Assembly: GCA_964428385.1 (NCBI GenBank)
Contig: CAYRYR010000019.1
Span: 1-32,543, forward strand
DNA: 32,543 nt
Direction of reading: 5' to 3'
Source: JAFGOM01 sp964428385
GTDB taxonomy: Archaea; Halobacteriota; Methanomicrobia; Methanomicrobiales; Methanospirillaceae
In this document: piece by piece, positions 1 to 8,537 of the stretch
How the letters are laid out: every line of letters starts with the position of its first letter
Numbering within the stretch: position 1 is the first letter of the stretch
The notes under the pieces: generated by a model
The model's database searches: none
What the model was told of the DNA's origin: nothing
The model's input: only the letters and a program-made list of their open reading frames with translations
Translations under genes and position numbers: made by a program

Positions 1-24
1 TCGTAACAACTCTTCTCTCTATTT

Positions 25-43
25 CTATCAGAATACCTGATAG
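25..43. repeat. 7-bp perfect inverted repeat (CTATCAG / CTGATAG)
   Basis: Two 7-bp arms, CTATCAG and CTGATAG, are exact reverse complements separated by AATAC. The repeat lies upstream of the lipoprotein gene in the first 165 bases, where I see no gene. It could be a transcription stop for a gene outside the window or an operator; no T-tract follows it directly. Confidence 0.35.
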
Positions 44-165
44 TAATGGGACTTCTCTTCTCTTACCAGTTCGAGAGCTGATCGTATGCATCAAATTTTT
101 AGATGTCACCCCATTGCAATTAATTTTTCGCATTGAGCAGTTCCACTGATCATGATTAAAATAAT

Positions 166-687
166 ATGAAAACAGCACATAGTATGATGAAAGTAAATTG
201 CATTATTATATTAGGACTTTTCCTTGCAATTGCTGTCCTTTTTGCAGGATGCACAGGCTCTGAAAGTGGAATTACACAACCTGTACCACAAGAGACACCG
301 GTAGCAACACCAGCTCCTGTTGTACCCGTAGAGACAATAGCAGAGGTTACACAGGTACCTGTGGATGCTATTTGGGACCAGCCAGTAACTGAGCCACCTG
401 CTGACATCAGTGTTAGTATCACCGTCCAGAAAGACCAGGTTTTTGATACCATCATCGCGACCTTTAATGGTGGGTTCGGGCAGAGTCTTGTTTCTGCCAT
501 TCAGGTCCGTGTAATTACTTCTGATGGCAGGGATGAAATCCAGCCACTCGGGTCGAACACGGGTGACAATATCCAGTTTGTCGGAACGAGTCAGGAAGAT
601 GAGGTTATGGTTGCAGTCTGGTATATGAATGGTGATTCATACAAGATATCTGACCAGGTTCTTGGATTTCAGCCGGTAGTGAGTTAA
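166..687 (+). CDS. Small secreted lipoprotein, function unknown
   Basis: The 173-residue product begins with a basic N-terminus and a hydrophobic stretch (about residues 9-27) ending in the lipobox LFAGC, so Cys29 is the predicted lipid-modified residue and the protein should be anchored on the outer face of the membrane. A Pro/Thr/Val-rich spacer (about 35-75) leads into a short C-terminal domain of about 95 residues that looks beta-rich. I do not recognise the family. Alternative starts are the ATGs at 184 and 187; the TATA-like stretch at 154-165 would fit a leaderless start there, and neither choice loses the signal peptide. It converges with the PEGA gene only 19 bases downstream. Confidence 0.75.
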   Translation: MKTAHSMMKVNCIIILGLFLAIAVLFAGCTGSESGITQPVPQETPVATPAPVVPVETIAEVTQVPVDAIWDQPVTEPPADISVSITVQKDQVFDTIIATFNGGFGQSLVSAIQVRVITSDGRDEIQPLGSNTGDNIQFVGTSQEDEVMVAVWYMNGDSYKISDQVLGFQPVVS

Positions 688-706
688 AAAGATTTTCTTT
701 ATTGGT

Positions 707-1660
707 TTATTCTCTCTTTTTTTGAGCAAGATACAGTCCAAGGAGGCTGACAGCAGCGATCCCGATTAAAGGGGCTGGTCCTGAACGTTCTGTATTCTGT
801 TCTGATTGTGTTGCCACTGGTGAAACGATATCGTTAAGAGCAGTCAAAGATGCGTCAACATTCTGTTCTTCCCCTCCTGTGACAGAGACTGTTGAACCCC
901 AGTCAGAAAACCCGTCCATTCTGAGAAGAAGCGTATATGTCCCAAGGGGAACATCAGTGAGTATAACCGGGGTTATTCCCTTGTAGACATCATTTAAATA
1001 CACGCCTGCGCCTTGTGGTTGAGAAGAGACAGAAAGGATTCCTGCAGTATCTTTACTCATCTGTATCCTGATACGGGTCACAGCTCCTACATTGACATAT
1101 TCTTCGTTTTCCTGTCTCTGAAAACCAGCCAGTTCAAAGGAAAATTTATGATTTCCACTTGGGACATTGGTAAGGATCATGACTCCGGAATCAGGGACAG
1201 ATCCCTGCCTGATGCCGTCCATGGTTACCCCGATACCAACTGGTTCCCCATCAATATGCACCGTTCCCGTTCCTTCATAGGGATCCTGGGTCATGCGAAC
1301 ACTGATAAATATTGTCTCACCGGGATCCGGGTATGCATACAACTGGGAACGATATGTCTGATATCCGTCCTTTTCTATGGTTAATGTAGTATATTTATCC
1401 ACCCTGGTGACGGTAACAAGAAATTTTCCATTCTCGATAAATCCCATGAACTGAGTGTCAAGATAGACACGGGCACCATCAACATTGCAGATGATATCAA
1501 AATAACCAGCAGAAGATCCCGTAGTATTAGGTTGTGTTGATGGAGCAACGATGGCATATACCGGAGAAATAGTAAGAACCGTGAGCAGTCCGATACTGAT
1601 CCAGATAAGAGTTATGTGCAGGAAAGACTGTTTCAATCGTATCCATTCATGTGGTACCAT
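707..1660 (-). CDS. PEGA-domain cell-surface protein
   Basis: The 317-residue product has an N-terminal hydrophobic segment (about 13-31, signal or anchor), three tandem PEGA-type beta domains (roughly 53-110, 133-195 and 208-272, each with the pattern hydrophobic-DG-x-x-V-x-hydrophobic followed by a Gly-Thr/Asn-His/Tyr-turn), a Ser/Thr/Gln-rich spacer, and a C-terminal transmembrane segment (about 297-312) ending in the basic tail KKRE. PEGA domains are common in surface and S-layer-associated proteins of Methanomicrobiales. The second repeat carries an insertion relative to the other two. No Shine-Dalgarno is visible; a TATA-like AGTATTATATGAG lies at 1671-1683. It sits 48 bases downstream of mmp7 on the same strand but is probably not functionally part of that operon. 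The specific role is unknown. Confidence 0.8.
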   Translation of the reverse strand: MVPHEWIRLKQSFLHITLIWISIGLLTVLTISPVYAIVAPSTQPNTTGSSAGYFDIICNVDGARVYLDTQFMGFIENGKFLVTVTRVDKYTTLTIEKDGYQTYRSQLYAYPDPGETIFISVRMTQDPYEGTGTVHIDGEPVGIGVTMDGIRQGSVPDSGVMILTNVPSGNHKFSFELAGFQRQENEEYVNVGAVTRIRIQMSKDTAGILSVSSQPQGAGVYLNDVYKGITPVILTDVPLGTYTLLLRMDGFSDWGSTVSVTGGEEQNVDASLTALNDIVSPVATQSEQNTERSGPAPLIGIAAVSLLGLYLAQKKRE

Positions 1661-1708
1661 GTAGTAGCATACTCATATAATACTAAAAAAGATGATGATG
1701 GTTCTCTC

Positions 1709-2647
1709 TTACACTTTGACGCCGGTCTCTGAAAAAGGTCTGATTTTGATGAGAATATAATCCCGCATACGTGATGGAAGGACATCAGCAACCTTTCTCA
1801 CACTGACCCCTTCTTCTATTTTGGTATTTCTGACTTCTTCTGCATACTGGTCAAAAGAAAGTTTTACTCTGAGACCATCCATCTGAACGACGACAGGGAT
1901 TGGAGATGTAACATACCTGATAGCAGATATCTCAGCCATGATAACATCCATCAGCCTGGCAGGCGAAACCGAGAGCGGGTCCTTTGCTATCGCTGCACGT
2001 TTCCTGTCAAGGACCTGCGCGACTTCACTGATGATATCATCAAGTTTTGCTATCTCATCAGCTTCTTTTGTACGGTGCATGAACCGTCCGATTCCTCCTA
2101 CATATCCATCGACAGGGGGATCGATTATCTGCATCAGTGTTTCCCTGTTCGGAGCTCCGCAGACAATGATTGGGACATGGATCCCACGACGTAAAACCGG
2201 CATTTTTTTCTTAATACAACTCTCAAAGTTCCCCAAGAGGTAGATTGCACAGTCATGTTCATTAATGATGTTTCGTTCCTCTTCATTCATGAGAGCAATT
2301 CGTTTTCCAAATCCACGTGCAAGACCAATCATGTTGGTCTTAGCACCCTCTGTTCTCAGGTACTCAGCGACATCACATGATGCATGAGGCAGGTGATGAA
2401 TCTCAAGTGACATTGAGACGACTGCAATCTCTGTTCCAACCAATGGGGCTGTTTTTACTTCTCCGGCAAGAGGGCGGGCAATTGTCTGTAACAGGGCAAT
2501 ATCGGCACGGGGGATGAGTGCCTGAAGTATGACATCCTGGGCGATTAGATGTTTCTGGATGATGTATCCGCCCAGATCTTCAATCAGGTCCAGTATTTCA
2601 TCATGGCGATATACACCCCCTTTATATGTTATAGGTTCAAGTATCAT
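1709..2647 (-). CDS. mmp7: Methanogenesis marker protein 7, MCR activation complex subunit
   Basis: The 312-residue product matches methanogenesis marker 7, a family restricted to organisms with methyl-coenzyme M reductase. Family knowledge: Mmp7 co-purifies with Mmp17, Mmp3, McrC and A2 in the component A3a complex that reductively activates the nickel cofactor F430 of MCR. Visible features include four cysteines (Cys91, Cys133, Cys144, Cys163) in the central part, candidates for metal-cluster ligands, and a C-terminal region rich in basic residues ending in RPFSETGVKV. It is the last gene of the operon; its ATG overlaps the mmp17 stop by 4 bases (ATGA), which suggests translational coupling. 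Family assignment is confident; which cysteines bind metal is inference. Confidence 0.9.
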   Translation of the reverse strand: MILEPITYKGGVYRHDEILDLIEDLGGYIIQKHLIAQDVILQALIPRADIALLQTIARPLAGEVKTAPLVGTEIAVVSMSLEIHHLPHASCDVAEYLRTEGAKTNMIGLARGFGKRIALMNEEERNIINEHDCAIYLLGNFESCIKKKMPVLRRGIHVPIIVCGAPNRETLMQIIDPPVDGYVGGIGRFMHRTKEADEIAKLDDIISEVAQVLDRKRAAIAKDPLSVSPARLMDVIMAEISAIRYVTSPIPVVVQMDGLRVKLSFDQYAEEVRNTKIEEGVSVRKVADVLPSRMRDYILIKIRPFSETGVKV

Positions 2648-3225
2648 CCTTGTTCCCCCATCAGGGCAAATTTCTCTCTTACAAGTGGCATTACATCCTC
2701 ATCAAGTGTATCTTCACTTGCGACAAAGAAGAACTTCCCTTCAGAGAAGCTCTGTTTGCGGACTTTAAACCCCTCCGGACAGATGACCTGCAAGGAATAG
2801 ATGAGATCCTTGTACAGGCTTTCAGTTGGATCGATAACAACCAGATCTGAGAGGGTTTCTGCCACTTTTTCATCAAGATCCATAAGAATCGTGAACCTGT
2901 CTGGCTGGTTTACCAGGTCCTTACCAAACCTGTCCCATAACATCTGTAAAAGGGCGGCAAAATACGTCTCTTCACCAATACTAATCGTGACGTGGCCGTT
3001 CTCGTGGCTGACAGAACCTATGTCACTCACTCGTATCTCATGAAGCAGTTTTCTGGTGATACCGGTCGCGACAAAGATGGGAATTTCTGGATCGATATAG
3101 ATATGAATCTTCTTAAGAACCCCGATAAGACCATGATCTCCGATAACAACTGATGCAAGCCTGTGATATTGGTCTCTGCCAATCGGGTCTGTAGATTCGA
3201 CTTCAAAATAGTCCAGAGTGGACAT
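2644..3225 (-). CDS. mmp17: Methanogenesis marker protein 17, MCR activation complex subunit
   Basis: The 193-residue product is recognised as methanogenesis marker 17, found with Mmp7, Mmp3, McrC and A2 in the MCR activating complex. It has one cysteine only (in VICPEGF), so it is unlikely to carry an iron-sulfur cluster by itself and is better read as a structural partner. An open frame continues upstream to 3441, but the ATG at 3225 is chosen because an AGGAG lies 10 bases before it and the upstream part is antisense-frame overlap with mmp15. It begins 4 bases after the mmp15 stop and overlaps mmp7 by 4 bases. Confidence 0.88.
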   Translation of the reverse strand: MSTLDYFEVESTDPIGRDQYHRLASVVIGDHGLIGVLKKIHIYIDPEIPIFVATGITRKLLHEIRVSDIGSVSHENGHVTISIGEETYFAALLQMLWDRFGKDLVNQPDRFTILMDLDEKVAETLSDLVVIDPTESLYKDLIYSLQVICPEGFKVRKQSFSEGKFFFVASEDTLDEDVMPLVREKFALMGEQG

Positions 3226-3229
3226 CTGT

Positions 3230-4474
3230 TCACGGCTCCTTAGTAATAAATCCAGATGAGAGGAGTGCTGACCCGACTGATCCGATATACTGCGAGTACG
3301 GAGGGACGACAATATCAGTCTGGAGAAGTTCCCCCATAGCCCTGACAAGCCCTGCAATGAGTGATGTCCCTCCAACCATAATAACGGGATCTTTGATATC
3401 GATCTCCTGGAGTTGCTGCTCAAAGACCTGTTCTGCCACACTATGACAGGCTGCAGCTGCTACATTCTCTTTTGAATGTCCCTGTGCAAGAGCGTTGACA
3501 AGACTCTGTGTACCAAAGACAATGCAATAACTGTTCATAGGAACTTCGTTTCCTATCCCTTTCATTGCAAGAGGGCCAAGTTCAGTAATGTCCACACCAA
3601 GGCGCTTAGCGGTCATTTCCAGGAATCTGCCTGATGCACCGGCACAGATACCACCCATGGTAAACGTTCCGGGGATACCATCCTGAACTGATATGGCTTT
3701 GTTATCCATCCCACCGATATCTATAACCGTTGAGGGTCCATGCTGGCAGTCAGCTAAAAATACCGCTCCTTTTGAGTTTACCGTAAGTTCTTCCTGAATA
3801 AGGTCTGCACCAAACTCCTCCCCGACAAGGAACCGGCCATACCCGGTCGTTCCAAGCGCTTCTATAGCATCTATTTTCAAGCCTGCTTCATCCAGCGCAC
3901 GGTCCCGGACTTCCCGGGCTGACTGCAACACTTCAGTTGTGGGAACCCACCCGGTTCCGATTATCTCATTATCCTGCATAATAACTGCTTTTGTGGTTGC
4001 AGAACCAGAATCAATTCCCATCGTAAGTCCGCTCTGACGTTCACGTGCAAGAAGAGCTCGTCTTCTGGCAATGGTTGTCAGTGCTTCCATCCGTGTGAGA
4101 AGTGTTCCTGATGTCGTTCGTTCAGTAAATGAATAACTGACAACCGGGAGTTGTGAATTTTCATGAATATAATGCCTGAGCTCGTTTCTAACGATTGCAG
4201 CTTCTGCACAACGGAAACAGGTTGCAATAAAGACCGCATCAGCCTCAACAGTCCCTTCTACCAGGGCTACAGCCCGTGCTATTGCCAGTTTCAGGTCTGC
4301 ACTCCGTACATCGACGCCAAAGTCATGATAGTTGCGTCTGATATCCCGTAATGTCAGGTCAGGATAGAATATTTCGGCATCAACAGCAGCTGCAGCGTCA
4401 TTTATCTCCTTTTGCACTCCGCTGTATTCTGGTCCGCATGAGAGTTGTGCTATCCGGACACGTTCATTACTCAT
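3230..4474 (-). CDS. mmp15: Methanogenesis marker protein 15, BadF/HgdC-type activator ATPase
   Basis: The 414-residue product has two parts. Residues about 150-410 form an ASKHA ATPase of the 2-hydroxyacyl-CoA dehydratase activator family: phosphate-1 motif GIDSGSATTKAVI (153-165), phosphate-2 motif VIDIGGMDNKAI (250-261), adenosine motif around MVGGTSLIAG (366-375). Cys277 (in GGICAGASGRFLE) and Cys317 (in NSYCIVF) fall where HgdC-type activators hold a [4Fe-4S] cluster shared between two subunits. Residues about 75-140 (CFRC at 86-89, then a segment ending in TSGTLLTRMEAL) resemble the C-terminal subdomain of the dehydratase partner. Family knowledge says such activators use ATP to push electrons to very low potential; that Mmp15 does this for MCR is inference. 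An open frame extends upstream to 4651, but ATG 4474 follows a GGGGG ribosome site and overlaps mmp5 by only 8 bases. Confidence 0.9.
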   Translation of the reverse strand: MSNERVRIAQLSCGPEYSGVQKEINDAAAAVDAEIFYPDLTLRDIRRNYHDFGVDVRSADLKLAIARAVALVEGTVEADAVFIATCFRCAEAAIVRNELRHYIHENSQLPVVSYSFTERTTSGTLLTRMEALTTIARRRALLARERQSGLTMGIDSGSATTKAVIMQDNEIIGTGWVPTTEVLQSAREVRDRALDEAGLKIDAIEALGTTGYGRFLVGEEFGADLIQEELTVNSKGAVFLADCQHGPSTVIDIGGMDNKAISVQDGIPGTFTMGGICAGASGRFLEMTAKRLGVDITELGPLAMKGIGNEVPMNSYCIVFGTQSLVNALAQGHSKENVAAAACHSVAEQVFEQQLQEIDIKDPVIMVGGTSLIAGLVRAMGELLQTDIVVPPYSQYIGSVGSALLSSGFITKEP

Positions 4475-4916
4475 TTTTTTCCCCCAGATCCCGTAAAAAA
4501 TCATGTATGGCAGCAACGAACTCTGTTCCCTCTTCTTCATCTGCCGGATATCGTAGTTCAAGCACGGGTATACCTTTTTTTCTGATGAGATATACAAGAA
4601 GTTCATTTGTACGGGCACATCCCATACAGCCGAATGCCAGATCTGCATCATTGATGATGATGGCTGCTTCTGACTCTTCTATCTGTGGACCATATAATGA
4701 CATTCGCCCTCTGACACCAGACGGGACTTCAACTGCAGCCCACCGAAGTCCTTTCTTTGCATCCTCAGGTGTCATCTGAAGGGGAGGAGAATCGAAACCT
4801 GCAGTCTGTATTCGTTCCCGTATTGCACGTGCTGACCCAATCGGAGTATGACCAAACCTGGCTACCATATCGGATAGGATAAGGCTGGTCGTTGGATAAA
4901 TGAATACCTTTGTCAC
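4467..4916 (-). CDS. mmp5: Methanogenesis marker protein 5
   Basis: The 149-residue product matches methanogenesis marker 5, conserved beside mmp6, mmp15 and atwA in methanogens, with no established biochemical role. The C-terminal half contains DADLAFGCMGCAR (Cys97, Cys100) followed by a helix, the strand IPVLELRYP and a closing helix. That order (Cys pair, helix, strand IPVL-LE, helix) is what I recall for the end of the HgdB/HgdD-type dehydratase subunits, and the same arrangement occurs in the N-terminal part of Mmp15. The gene overlaps mmp15 by 8 bases and lies 1 base after the mmp6 stop, so the products are probably made together. A role as partner of the Mmp15 ATPase is my inference. 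Confidence 0.88.
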   Translation of the reverse strand: MTKVFIYPTTSLILSDMVARFGHTPIGSARAIRERIQTAGFDSPPLQMTPEDAKKGLRWAAVEVPSGVRGRMSLYGPQIEESEAAIIINDADLAFGCMGCARTNELLVYLIRKKGIPVLELRYPADEEEGTEFVAAIHDFLRDLGEKNE

Positions 4917-4917
4917 G

Positions 4918-5376
4918 TTATGGCACCTCTGCTTCCATCATTTTTGTGAGTGTTGTTGCATCGAGTCTGGCATCAGACTGGGGAACCGGTGGGTTCGCCT
5001 TTTTTCCAGGATCTCTGCTGGTGAAATTGATGATACCCTTTGATATCTTCTTTATAATTCCCATTTCAAATTCATGACCATAGTACCCCGGTCGTGCACC
5101 ACCAAGGTTGGCACGGCACCGGCGGGGATCACCTGGTGGAAATCCCCTGTCCTTAACGAAAATATGGGCGGGATCACGGGTTCGAAGTTGATGAATAATC
5201 TTCTCGACATCCTCTTCTTTTCCTGTTACCTGGAGGCCGAAACAGGTTTCTTTTATCATAGCCTGGTCAGATATTTCGTATGCAAGGCTTGCAAGATCAT
5301 CAGGGGTCGTATAAGGTGACTCAACAAAGACATATTTTGTGACTGTTCCCTGGTAGGTTGGCTTATAGGAACTCAT
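4918..5376 (-). CDS. mmp6: Methanogenesis marker protein 6
   Basis: The 152-residue product matches methanogenesis marker 6. The most striking segment is the Arg/Cys/Gly-rich PRRCRANLGGARPGYYGHE (about 84-102) with Cys87; a second cysteine is Cys45. The N-terminal half looks like a small alpha/beta domain, and the last 25 residues are probably flexible. Function is not established; its fixed place between mmp3 and mmp5 ties it to MCR activation. The ATG overlaps the mmp3 stop by 4 bases, and the mmp5 ATG follows after a single base. Confidence 0.87.
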   Translation of the reverse strand: MSSYKPTYQGTVTKYVFVESPYTTPDDLASLAYEISDQAMIKETCFGLQVTGKEEDVEKIIHQLRTRDPAHIFVKDRGFPPGDPRRCRANLGGARPGYYGHEFEMGIIKKISKGIINFTSRDPGKKANPPVPQSDARLDATTLTKMMEAEVP

Positions 5377-6899
5377 ATTCCCGCCTCTCTGAAATATATG
5401 GTCTCTCCTTCCTGAATTTTCTTTAATTTTTCGGTATGAATGACCGTCCCGATAATATTCGTCCCGGTAAACGGTTCTGATGTTGGCCCGAACTCATCAT
5501 TTGATTCAGTCCTGACCCCCACCATTCCAACACTCTTTCTGGAATCATTTGTCATTGCAAGAGTACCTGCTGATATCTCTGTTCCTTCTTTTGGGGTATT
5601 TTCAGGATTTATCGTAGTTAATGAAGGTATTATTCCCTTAAAGAGGTGAACATCCTCAAATGAGAAGATATGCGGGAGTTCCCCAATGTTGTGAAATTTT
5701 AATCCGGTGATTTCACGAAATGTTCTGCAACTTTTGTATGCATGGACATCATCAAGCGTGATATCAATTACTTTTTCAAGAGATATGGTCTCTACTGATA
5801 CTGATCCCGTAGAAAGAACCTCCATGGTTGTCTTTGGAATCTGGCGTACAACCACCCGATTCTCATCATCGTTATCACTGGAGAATGGAATGCCACGTTT
5901 TTTTGCCGTCTCTTTTGCATGTACAAGGGAGTATCCCGCAAGGTCAAATCGTTCAGGAATAACGCGCACCCTGAATTTTTCATCAGCGTGAACTATCCGC
6001 GCAAGTTCACTCCCATGGACAATCTGGCCGACCACGGTATGATGCAGGCTTCGCGGGAGATCTTCAGTATACAGGTAGATGGATCCTTTTTTCTTTCCTG
6101 TTGTCCTGATGGTTACCGTTCCTTCATGGCGGGGGCTGATGACTTCCTCTGGTACATCAGTACCTGCCAGTACCTCATCCCTGATGTGTGTACTGGATGA
6201 GAGTGCGGTCCAGAATTCTCCCTCTTTACACCCAAGCAGGAGATGTTCAACACTTCTGGCAGCTTCGGTTGAGTATCTGCCTTCATCAAAGCCCTGGGCT
6301 TCTATCCTCATATGTGAGATGATATGCATCCCTGTCAGGAGCAGCAGGTCGGGATCGGTTGTGGTATAGGATTCTGTGTTATCAGAAAAGGTTACAATGG
6401 GTTCAACAGATTCAATCCTGTCACCTTCTTTCAACCGGTCAAGAACACCAAGGCCAGAGACAACCTGTCCGATAGTGCCCCCTCCTTCCTCTGCGCCATG
6501 ATCTGCGATATGAGATCGTGATGCAATAGCAAGATAGGAGCGAAAAGGATCATATCCCCCGCACCCGATAAGGACATCCCCGCGTTCATACCTTGCTTCC
6601 TTGCGTATTGGTTTTATATGGGAAGGAAATGGGCCAAAATGAATAGATCTCTGATCTCTCCAGTGGAGTGAACATAAAAGGTCATCAGAGAGAAAAAGAT
6701 CAGTGTTTTTTGTATTTGCTTCTATGACCACTTCCCCTGCTGAAGTCCGCATAAGATAACTTCTGCTGACTGCAGCATCTGTCTTCCCGGGACGGATAAT
6801 GGCCACAACCAGGTTTTGATCGTGGTCTGTGAGAATATCACGTAACCTGGTCCCATCAGGTACTTCCTTCCTCATCCCGTCGAGGAGGATAGATATCAT
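5373..6899 (-). CDS. mmp3: Methanogenesis marker protein 3, MCR activation complex subunit
   Basis: The 508-residue product matches methanogenesis marker 3. It starts with a short ubiquitin/TGS-like beta-grasp segment (MISILLDG through about 75) and then has Gly-rich beta segments including GCGGYDPF and EEGGGTIGQVVSG, described for the family as cyclophilin-like. Family knowledge places Mmp3 in the A3a complex with Mmp7, Mmp17, McrC and A2. The length is normal for the family and no frameshift is seen. The ATG is preceded by AGGAAG at a spacing of about 8, begins 12 bases after the atwA stop and ends in a 4-base overlap with mmp6. Confidence 0.9.
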   Translation of the reverse strand: MISILLDGMRKEVPDGTRLRDILTDHDQNLVVAIIRPGKTDAAVSRSYLMRTSAGEVVIEANTKNTDLFLSDDLLCSLHWRDQRSIHFGPFPSHIKPIRKEARYERGDVLIGCGGYDPFRSYLAIASRSHIADHGAEEGGGTIGQVVSGLGVLDRLKEGDRIESVEPIVTFSDNTESYTTTDPDLLLLTGMHIISHMRIEAQGFDEGRYSTEAARSVEHLLLGCKEGEFWTALSSSTHIRDEVLAGTDVPEEVISPRHEGTVTIRTTGKKKGSIYLYTEDLPRSLHHTVVGQIVHGSELARIVHADEKFRVRVIPERFDLAGYSLVHAKETAKKRGIPFSSDNDDENRVVVRQIPKTTMEVLSTGSVSVETISLEKVIDITLDDVHAYKSCRTFREITGLKFHNIGELPHIFSFEDVHLFKGIIPSLTTINPENTPKEGTEISAGTLAMTNDSRKSVGMVGVRTESNDEFGPTSEPFTGTNIIGTVIHTEKLKKIQEGETIYFREAGI

Positions 6900-6911
6900 A
6901 TTTTTTTCTTC

Positions 6912-8537
6912 CTATTTCTGACCGTTTTGTTCATGTGCCATTCTATGGCGTTCGTCTTCTGTAATCTCAGCCAGGACATCAGCGGTCACGCCTATCTTTG
7001 TTATCTTTCCAAATCTCATGAGGGCGCACCTGTCACAGATATCTCTGACAAAATCCATATCATGGGAGACAACAATAAAGGTCTCTTCCATCTCTTCACG
7101 TGCATGCATAATTGAATGCATAACATCAATCTTGGTGATAGGATCCATCGTGCCGGTTGGTTCATCAAGCACCACTATCCGTGGTTCACGAATCAGAACC
7201 TGTGCAAGAGCTACCCGGTGACGTTCCCCTTCACTTAATGTTCCCGGTTTTCGGTTCAGAATTTCTTTACTCTTGTCCTCAGTGAATCCTGCCATCCGAA
7301 GGGTAATTATTGCTTTTCTCATGGCCAGTTCTTTTGGCAGTTCAAGCCCGATTGCATCAGTCAGATTATCCAGGATGGTCCGGTGTGGAAAGAGATCATA
7401 TTCCTGATGTAACAACCCGATATAGGCTTTTGCCCGCCCCCGCTTATCAAACCCGGCTTTTGTCATATCGACCCAGTCGTCACCAATGAGTATCTCCATC
7501 TCTCCGCTGGTGGGTTCAATGATGCCTGATATCATCCGTGAGAGCGTTGTCTTTCCCGCCCCGCTTGTTCCGATAATGCCAAAAATTTCTTTTCTGTCTA
7601 CGGAAAATGTAACTCCGTCAACAGCTTTTATAAGCCCGCGGTCGACTGCGATATATCGTTTTGTAATATCATTGCACTCAAGGATGGTCTCACCAAGCTG
7701 GACCGGACAATAATCCATCTCATCATTATATCCTTCCATAAATGCAGCAATGACGGAGTCTGGATCCCCCATCGTCTTTATCTCACCATTTTCGATAAGC
7801 ATTGCCCGATCGACAATATCATCAAGGATATTTGAAAAGTGGGATGTGATGACCATTGCCATATTGTTTGTACGTGAAGCATTCAGGAGCATCTGGTGGA
7901 CAAGTGATGCTGTTGTTGGATCAAGTGTCCCTGTTGGTTCATCAGCACAGAGAATACAGGGGTCTTTGGCAAGTTGTCGTGCAAGAACAACACGCTGTTT
8001 CTCTCCTCCTGACAGATCCCTTGCTATATGCATCATCCGGTGAGAGAGATTAACTTCGTCAATAAGATCAACCGCACGGTTAATTGCATGTTCTGTTGGA
8101 TACTTAATATCATCAAGTGCCCGCAGGACATTATCGATGACGCGATCATTTCCATAGAGCGCAAAGGTCCGCTGAAACATCATTGCGGTACTACCCATGA
8201 TACGCCTCTTTAACTGTTCATTTTCAGGAGCCCAGAAGTCCACATCAATTGCCACCAGGTTGGAACCACACCGTGGACATTTCTCTCCTGCCCTGCTCTG
8301 TACAGCAACATAGGTACACTCAGTGTCTTCACTTACTGCCACGTGATAGATGATGCGGCCGGAAGTTGGTGATTCTTCAATTCCTCGTAACAAGTGCATA
8401 AGCACTGTCTTTCCAGCTCCTGATCTCCCGATGATGCCAATTATCTCGCCTTCTTCAATGGTAAAAGAGATATTTTTAAGGACTTGTTTGCCATCAAATT
8501 CCTTGGAGATGTTTTCAACCGTGATAAGTCGTGTCAT
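6912..8537 (-). CDS. atwA: Methyl-coenzyme M reductase component A2 (ATP-binding activator)
   Basis: The 541-residue product carries two ABC-type nucleotide-binding domains and no membrane segment, as in component A2, the cytoplasmic ATPase that drives reductive activation of MCR. Domain 1: Walker A GRSGAGKT (37-44), Q-loop Gln122, signature LSGGE (175-179), Walker B ending CADEP (197-201). Domain 2: Walker A GTSGAGKT (323-330), signature LSEGE (434-438), Walker B VVLDEP (455-460). Both domains keep full catalytic motifs. Domain 1 has an inserted segment (about 68-110) with Cys74 and Cys87-x-x-Cys90, probably a metal-binding knuckle. It is the promoter-proximal gene of the seven-gene operon; ATG 8537 follows GAGGAT at a spacing of 5. 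It was identified from operon context and the cysteine insert, which distinguish it from transporter ATPases. Confidence 0.93.
   Translation of the reverse strand: MTRLITVENISKEFDGKQVLKNISFTIEEGEIIGIIGRSGAGKTVLMHLLRGIEESPTSGRIIYHVAVSEDTECTYVAVQSRAGEKCPRCGSNLVAIDVDFWAPENEQLKRRIMGSTAMMFQRTFALYGNDRVIDNVLRALDDIKYPTEHAINRAVDLIDEVNLSHRMMHIARDLSGGEKQRVVLARQLAKDPCILCADEPTGTLDPTTASLVHQMLLNASRTNNMAMVITSHFSNILDDIVDRAMLIENGEIKTMGDPDSVIAAFMEGYNDEMDYCPVQLGETILECNDITKRYIAVDRGLIKAVDGVTFSVDRKEIFGIIGTSGAGKTTLSRMISGIIEPTSGEMEILIGDDWVDMTKAGFDKRGRAKAYIGLLHQEYDLFPHRTILDNLTDAIGLELPKELAMRKAIITLRMAGFTEDKSKEILNRKPGTLSEGERHRVALAQVLIREPRIVVLDEPTGTMDPITKIDVMHSIMHAREEMEETFIVVSHDMDFVRDICDRCALMRFGKITKIGVTADVLAEITEDERHRMAHEQNGQK

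Noticed and set aside
156..500. 114-residue minus-strand open frame
   Set aside because: Antisense to the lipoprotein gene, which has a proper signal peptide and lipobox.
1013..1384. 123-residue plus-strand open frame
   Set aside because: Antisense to the PEGA-domain gene; no recognisable features.
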